This document shows positions 7,140 to 10,269 of a stretch of DNA of 10,269 bases, piece after piece. Numbering within the stretch: the first letter of the stretch is position 1; each line of letters starts with the position of its first letter. Both the position numbers and the translations under genes were made by a program. A model generated the notes under the pieces. The model had not been told where the DNA came from. It ran no database searches and saw only the letters and a program-made list of their open reading frames with translations. The stretch covers positions 1-10,269 of the forward strand of contig JASHUH010000049.1 in NCBI GenBank assembly GCA_030040115.1. Reading direction: 5' to 3'. The stretch is from Acidobacteriaceae bacterium (GTDB lineage Bacteria; Acidobacteriota; Terriglobia; Terriglobales; Acidobacteriaceae).

Positions 7140-7372
7140 ATGGAAGAGTTCACTCGCTTGTTTGGCAACCTGCTGGACTTTGTGTATGACGGCTTCCACT
7201 TCTACGCCGTCGCCCAGATCGAATACTGCTGCAATTTCCTCTTCCGGCGCCACTTTCCCATCCCCCAGATCTTCGCGCGCAACTGTGCGATCGGCCTGTG
7301 GCGGCTGACGGCCAACCGCATCCGTGAAATATTCGGCGTGCGGCTCAACCGACGGCTGCACGGCAAACTGGC
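7140..7372 (+). pseudogene. Internally deleted, 3'-truncated remnant of a large acidobacterial hypothetical protein
   Basis: ATG 7140 opens with MEEFTRLFGNLLDFVYDGFH and passes at about 7200 into FYAVAQIEYCCNFLFRRHFPIPQIF, then GLWRLTANRIREIFGVRLNRRLHGKL up to about 7370. From memory, Solibacter-like genomes carry many copies of a protein of roughly 450-500 residues that begins MEEF.RL...LL.FVYH.FDRI. Near its C terminus it has NQVEYCRNF.F.R.FPI.KIFER and LTA.KI.E.FG.R..RRL.GKL. Here the two ends are joined with the middle gone, and the remaining C-terminal part is lost too. The ORF then continues only as read-through into the tRNA remnant. It is divergent from the frameshifted gene at 6710-7107, with 32 bp between starts. 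The family match is recalled, not searched; the alternative is a real short protein. Confidence 0.5.
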
Positions 7373-7610
7373 TTTTTGGGGGAAGACCGCCGGATGGTGG
7401 CGGGTATCGGAATCGAACCGATATGAGATTGCTCTCGGGGGTTTTTGAGTCCGCTGCGCATGCCAGTAACTATATATATTTCAGTCACATAACCATGAGG
7501 CGCTTGGAGCTGTGGAAGAAAATGTGTAAATTTCGACTTTTTTTTAGAAGAATCAGCCTCGGCCTCGATTGGCCGTCCTGGGAATCTTTTGCATTGGTTT
7601 TTGGGGGAAG
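7373..7610. repeat. Pair of 13-bp direct repeats downstream of both tRNA-Leu copies
   Basis: TTTTTGGGGGAAG occurs at 7373-7385 and again at 7598-7610. On the minus strand each lies shortly after a tRNA-Leu 3' end, 9 and 19 bases beyond CCA. The repeat may be a trace of duplication or deletion between similar tRNA-Leu regions. It is low in complexity, so chance cannot be excluded. Confidence 0.4.
7395..7468 (-). pseudogene. tRNA-Leu remnant (anticodon loop CAA) lacking its 5' part
   Basis: The minus strand reads GGCATGCGCAGCGGACTCAAAAACC, then a GAGA-GCAA-TCTC variable arm, the T arm ATCGG-TTCGATT-CCGAT, the acceptor 3' strand ACCCGCC, A and CCA. These are the 3' three-quarters of a long-variable-arm tRNA-Leu. 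The 5' acceptor strand that should read GGCGGGT, and the 5' half of the D arm, are missing: the preceding bases are AT-rich (ATATATATAGTTACT). The anticodon stem has C/C and A/A mismatches. It should not give a functional tRNA. Its 3' half differs from the intact tRNA-Leu at 7630-7716, so it is not simply a copied attachment end of that gene. Confidence 0.75.
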
Positions 7611-7629
7611 GCAGAGGGCTGGATCGATC

Positions 7630-7716
7630 TGGTGGCTTGAGTGGGACTTGAACCCACACGGGATTGCTCCCAATGGTTTTTGAGACCACCGCGTATGCCG
7701 ATTCCGCCATCAAGCC
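7630..7716 (-). tRNA. tRNA-Leu, anticodon CAA
   Basis: All arms fold on the minus strand. The acceptor is GGCTTGA with TCAAGCC, followed by A and an encoded CCA (7632-7630). The D arm contains GCGGAATCGGCATACGC. The anticodon loop is CTCAAAA with anticodon CAA between GTGGT and ACCAT. The long variable arm is GGGA-GCAA-TCCC, and the T arm is GTGGG-TTCAAGT-CCCAC. The long variable arm and anticodon identify leucine (UUG codons). No standard terminator follows. It lies 10 bp after a small ORF on the same strand, and read-through from that side is possible. Confidence 0.93.
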
Positions 7717-7726
7717 AACATCTCTA

Positions 7727-7939
7727 TTAGACCATATGAAAGGCTGACCCAAAGTCCGCTGTGGCCAATTTCACCATTCGGCCATGATGAGGGTTGTACC
7801 CCTGCGGGTCATAGAACTCCACGGCAGCGTAATGGTGAAGTTTCCCGATAGCCTTACACTCACCCGAATCGCTGCCCGCCCAAGACTCGGCACGAATGAC
7901 ACCGCAGAAATAACAGAAGCGCAGAGCGAAGGCTGGCAA
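7727..7939 (-). CDS. Possible small CxxC protein, 70 residues
   Basis: The frame is open from upstream, but a start at TTG 7939 would sit just four bases after the stop of the membrane-protein gene, as in a coupled pair. The product would read LPAFALRFCYFCGVIRAES, then GECKAIGKLHHYAAVEFYDPQG and HHGRMVKLATADF, ending HMV at TAA 7727-7729. CYFC, GEC and several His residues could bind a metal. The start codon is weak, the ribosome site is poor (AAGGA about 15 bases away), and I recognise no family. It may be a chance ORF or the remains of a gene. Confidence 0.3.
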   Translation of the reverse strand: MPAFALRFCYFCGVIRAESWAGSDSGECKAIGKLHHYAAVEFYDPQGYNPHHGRMVKLATADFGSAFHMV

Positions 7940-7943
7940 ACGT

Positions 7944-8375
7944 CTAAACCAGTTCCTTCTTGCCCTTGAGTTGGAAGCGAATCGTGAAGTAGGCGATGAC
8001 CATGACGAAAGGCGCAGCGACGGCAATGGTCACCACGTATCCATGAAATGTCTCCGCTCCTATAAGCCCCAAGCGCAGGGCCGAATAGAAGAGCGTCAGA
8101 GGTCCACCCAATATAACTATTGCCATTCCCGCTAGAGCCGGGCGAATATGTATACGGCCTGGTTCTTTGTTTGCCGCCCAGAAGAATGGCCCGGCGGCTG
8201 CAAACATGGCAATCGCCAGCAACCCCGGTATGAAAAGTTCACGCCGTGCCGTCTGCACTGCAAGCGCGGCGACCCCGCAGGTAAGAACAACAAGGCAGAC
8301 TGCGGTCGCCATGAAGGCTCCGTACCAACCGAGCTTTCGCGTCAACCAAGCGTTGAAATCCTTTCGCCAGCCCAT
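7944..8375 (-). CDS. Four-helix inner-membrane protein of unknown function
   Basis: Starting at ATG 8375 the product is 143 residues, MGWRKDFNAWLTRKLGW..., with a short charged, probably cytoplasmic N terminus. Four hydrophobic segments follow, at about 18-40 (FMATAVCLVVLTCGVAALAV), 47-68 (LFIPGLLAIAMFAAAGPFFW), 80-104 (ALAGMAIVILGGPLTLFYSA) and 111-134 (YVVTIAVAAPFVMVIAYF). The C terminus is basic (QLKGKKELV). An in-frame TTG at 8393 would add six residues; GATGGTGG ahead of 8375 makes the ATG likelier. No catalytic motif or known family is apparent. It lies 180 bp downstream of the relaxase remnant on the same strand, with nothing recognisable in that gap, so it may have been cargo of the same element. 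Four regularly spaced membrane helices in an uninterrupted frame support a real gene. Confidence 0.65.
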   Translation of the reverse strand: MGWRKDFNAWLTRKLGWYGAFMATAVCLVVLTCGVAALAVQTARRELFIPGLLAIAMFAAAGPFFWAANKEPGRIHIRPALAGMAIVILGGPLTLFYSALRLGLIGAETFHGYVVTIAVAAPFVMVIAYFTIRFQLKGKKELV

Positions 8376-8555
8376 GTCCAGCCACCATCTCAAGAAACGG
8401 CGACAAGTCTACCTGATGCCGCGTCCACAAAGAATCTACACCAACGGTCACATCGCAGGTAACCGAAAACTGCACCACTACCGCCGACAGCGTTTCGTTT
8501 ATCCAACGCTCACCCCCTGGGAAGCTTCCATGCTTACCGATTGCGGCTCGATTTT

Positions 8556-9718
8556 CTATGCTGCTACTGGCTCTTGCTGGATCGCGGTCGGATGCGACAT
8601 GTCGCGGCTCAACTCGTACCCCAACGCCTTCACGTCGTTCGTGTACATCTGCACGTCAAACTGAGCGCGCGACACCGACACATACGCCATGCGGCTGTTG
8701 ACGAGTTCGCCGGGAGCCTGTTCCGTGTCCACGGGGATCAGCACGCGCTCTGCGGTGTGGCCTTGGCTGTGGCTCGTCACCGCATAGCCGTAGTCGAGAT
8801 GCGGATGCTGCCTTACGTTGAACTCGACCTCGCGCCCCGAGTCCGTGCGGAGTTTCAGATTGCCGTCGCCCTCGATCCGCTCAATAGTGGCCAGTTCGCG
8901 GTTAGCGAGCTCAGTTCATGGTGCGGGGCCGTGAGCTGCACGCGGTCGCCCTGCGCGAACTTGCGCTCGCTGTCGCGGTAGACCGTCACACCCTGCAAGC
9001 GGCGCGGATCGTAGCTCAGCTCTTCGCGGCCATGCCGTTTCACCGTGAGCGTGTTGCTTTCGCGGTCCACGCGCGACACTCGCGCGTACTCGCCGGCCTC
9101 GATGCCGAGAGGCTTGCTGCCTTTCGAGTAGCGCAGTACGTCGCCGCGCTCGTAGTTCTGTGCGTGCTGCCGGCCCGCGCCGGTCACATCCTGCCGTACG
9201 TAGAGCACATGCACGCGCTGCTCATCATTCGACACCTTGCCCTCGCTTTGCATCGTGCGATGGATAGCCTCGTTGATCTCGCGGCGGGATGCGTTATCCA
9301 GCGACACAACCAATGTCCGCTCTGGCGAGCGCGCGTACCCGCGGGCGATTTCGCCGATGCGCTCCTGGCGGTCGCCAATTTCGTGCAGCCGGCCCTGGCT
9401 GTTTAGATTGCTGATGGCTTCGCGCACTTCCCGGCGCGCAAGCTGCTCCAAGGCCTCTTTGAGTGCCGGGTCTTTCTGCCGGATGATCTCATCAAGTCTG
9501 GCTGCGCGCATTCCCGCTTCCTGCAACTGCACGTACCCGTAGCGCCCGTCCTGCCCCTTCACCGCCTCGATTTCGTCGCCGGTCACGAACAGCCGCCCGC
9601 CCTTCGCTGTCACTCCTTCGAGCAGCGTGTACCGCCCGCTGGCTCCCGGAAGCTTCTCCCGCGCCCCACTCCTGAGATAGTCCGACAGGTACAGGCGCTC
9701 AGCCGCCGTCCAGTTCAC
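8556..9718 (-). pseudogene. MobF (TraI/TrwC-like) conjugative relaxase: chimeric, frameshifted helicase C-terminal remnant
   Basis: From GTG 9718, residues about 1-62 (MNWTAAERLYLSDYLRSGAR...GDEIEAVKGQDGRYGY) do not resemble a relaxase. From about 63 (QLQEAGMRAARLDEIIRQKDPA) the protein follows the C-terminal SF1 helicase of MobF relaxases, including DVLRYSKGSKPLGIEAGEYARV and DPRRLQGVTVYR. At about 8903-8912 the frame must shift; sense resumes as LANRELATIERIEGDGN, YGYAVTSHSQGHTAERVL and NSRMAYVSVSRA, to TAG 8558-8556. One extra base would restore the frame. The motif usually written TSHSxQG appears as TSHSQG, one residue short. The relaxase domain with its Tyr and His residues, and the ATP-binding Walker A loop, are absent. 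An intact enzyme nicks plasmid DNA at oriT and unwinds it for transfer; this remnant cannot. The N-terminal 62 residues probably belong to another gene of the operon joined by deletion. Confidence 0.8.
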
Positions 9719-9842
9719 TTGCCCCGTCCAGCCAGACCATGGACACGAAGAACAGGCAGCTAAGGAAAAAAGCTCCCCACGTCCAGACGTGCGTCCGGCT
9801 CGGCCACGGTCTGCTGTACTGCTTCCGGCCCCACTCCGCCAT
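9699..9842 (-). CDS. Small single-helix membrane protein, 47 residues
   Basis: ATG 9842 has GGAGG (9854-9850 on the minus strand) seven bases ahead. The product is MAEWGRKQYSRPWPSRTHVW, then a hydrophobic segment at about 22-38 (WGAFFLSCLFFVSMVWL), ending DGGstop at 9699. The basic Trp-rich N terminus suggests an N-in topology. It starts two bases after the stop of the upstream gene and overlaps the GTG start of the relaxase-chimera frame by 20 bases, which is operon packing. The context suggests a role in the conjugation or mobilisation module; I know no named family. It appears intact while both neighbours are broken. Confidence 0.55.
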   Translation of the reverse strand: MAEWGRKQYSRPWPSRTHVWTWGAFFLSCLFFVSMVWLDGASELDGG

Positions 9843-9844
9843 CT

Positions 9845-10269
9845 TCAGACCTCCTCCGCCTGTGGCTTTTCCGACTCCGGAACCTCGGCCTGCGTCCTGG
9901 CTTCCTCTCGTGCCCGGTCGTACGCCGCCTCAATCCGCTCCCGTGCCCGGTCACCCTTCACCGCGTCGGCCCGTTCGATCAACGTCCGCATCTCGGCCTC
10001 GGTCAGCGGACCCTGCGCCTGCCGGAACCGAAGATTGAGAAACAGCGTCCGCAACGCCAGCACCTCGGCGAGCACGACTTCCCTGACAAGCTCGCCCTCG
10101 GTTGTCGGCGCGGACAACAGCACCTCTCGCACCCATTCCGACAGTGTCAGCCCGCCGCCTCGGCGCGCGCCTCCAGCATGGCGAACTCTTCCTCGCTCAC
10201 CTTCGTGCCCACGGACTTGGTGCGCAGGGGCAGCTTCAGAGGGGCACCGCCTGGGAGGGATTTCGGACC
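9845..10269 (-). pseudogene. Ribbon-helix-helix-type mobilisation accessory protein, frameshifted and 5'-partial
   Basis: From the window edge one frame reads KSLPGGAPLKLPLRTKSVGTKVSEEEFAMLEARAEAAG and stops at TGA 10149-10147. The next frame continues without a gap as LTLSEWVREVLLSAP, then VREVVLAEVLALRTLFLNLRF, LTEAEMRTLIERADAVKGDRARERI and a Glu-rich tail to TGA 9847-9845. RTK.VGTKVSEEEFA.LEA.AEA.GLTLSEWVREVLL across the join is the pattern of a ribbon-helix-helix DNA-binding domain in MobC-like relaxosome proteins. Adding one G to the GGG run (plus strand 10151-10153) restores a single reading frame. Such proteins bind near oriT and help load the relaxase. The position directly upstream of the small membrane gene and the relaxase remnant fits that role. 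The true start lies off the window. A sequencing error in the run is an alternative. Confidence 0.65.
9850..9854 (-). promoter_or_regulatory. Ribosome binding site inside the end of the upstream gene
   Basis: GGAGG on the minus strand lies within the last codons of the upstream frame (GAG GAG GTC TGA), seven bases before ATG 9842. It supports translation of the 47-residue ORF and coupling to the upstream gene. Confidence 0.6.

Noticed and set aside
7538..7545. Run of eight T as an intrinsic terminator
   Set aside because: No stable stem precedes it on the plus strand, and on the minus strand it is an A run, so it terminates neither direction.
8148..8664. Plus-strand ORFs opposite the membrane-protein gene and downstream gap
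   Set aside because: They have no motif or ribosome site and oppose a minus-strand frame with four regularly spaced membrane helices.
8918..9406. Plus-strand ORF of 162 codons
   Set aside because: It lies antisense to clear MobF helicase sequence on the minus strand, and its Ala/Arg/Leu-rich product is a shadow.
7630..10269. Intact tRNA-Leu as the attachment site of the conjugative element at 8556-10269
   Set aside because: Integration at a tRNA 3' end would put the element beyond 7630 on the left, but the transfer genes lie on the 5' side. No integrase and no repeated 3' tRNA sequence are visible.

Overview
The window looks like a GC-rich genome of the phylum Acidobacteriota, probably near Solibacter/Bryobacter. 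The reasons are a very long outer-membrane TonB-dependent receptor with an N-terminal carboxypeptidase-regulatory-like domain (the Oar-like type that is expanded there) and a truncated copy of a protein family I remember as multicopy in those genomes. This placement is inference from protein style, not from a search.

Layout. (1) 1-791, + strand: nested mobile DNA. The 3' end of a group II intron (last 39 residues of its reverse transcriptase/maturase, then domains V and VI) runs directly into the C-terminal half of an IS5-family transposase, so the intron sits inside the transposase gene. The insertion sequence ends near 791. (2) 792-1307: no convincing gene, but two overlapping inverted repeats lie just upstream of the next gene. 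(3) 1308-6713, + strand: two intact, secreted or outer-membrane genes, an apiosidase-like (DUF5060/DUF4038, GH140-type) glycoside hydrolase and a 1192-residue TonB-dependent receptor. They read as a small glycan-scavenging unit: cleavage by the exported hydrolase and uptake through the receptor. (4) 6710-7470: remnants. They are a minus-strand small gene broken by a one-base frameshift at a homopolymer, an internally deleted plus-strand ORF, and a tRNA-Leu that has lost its 5' part. (5) 7630-8375, minus strand: an intact tRNA-Leu(CAA), a doubtful 70-residue ORF and a four-helix membrane protein. (6) 8556-10269, minus strand: the wreck of a conjugative mobilisation operon. It holds a frameshifted ribbon-helix-helix-type protein (possibly relaxosome-related), a 47-residue membrane protein, and a chimeric, frameshifted C-terminal helicase part of a MobF (TraI/TrwC-like) relaxase.

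The contrast is the main message. The central 5.4 kb metabolic pair is clean, while both flanks are mobile DNA. The right flank carries three separate frameshifts, each explained by loss of one base, plus two internal deletions. I see no CRISPR array and no recognisable defence system, and I do not claim a new system here. The most useful leads are the hydrolase/receptor pair with its candidate operator, the nested intron-in-transposase, and the coupled small genes of the mobilisation operon.
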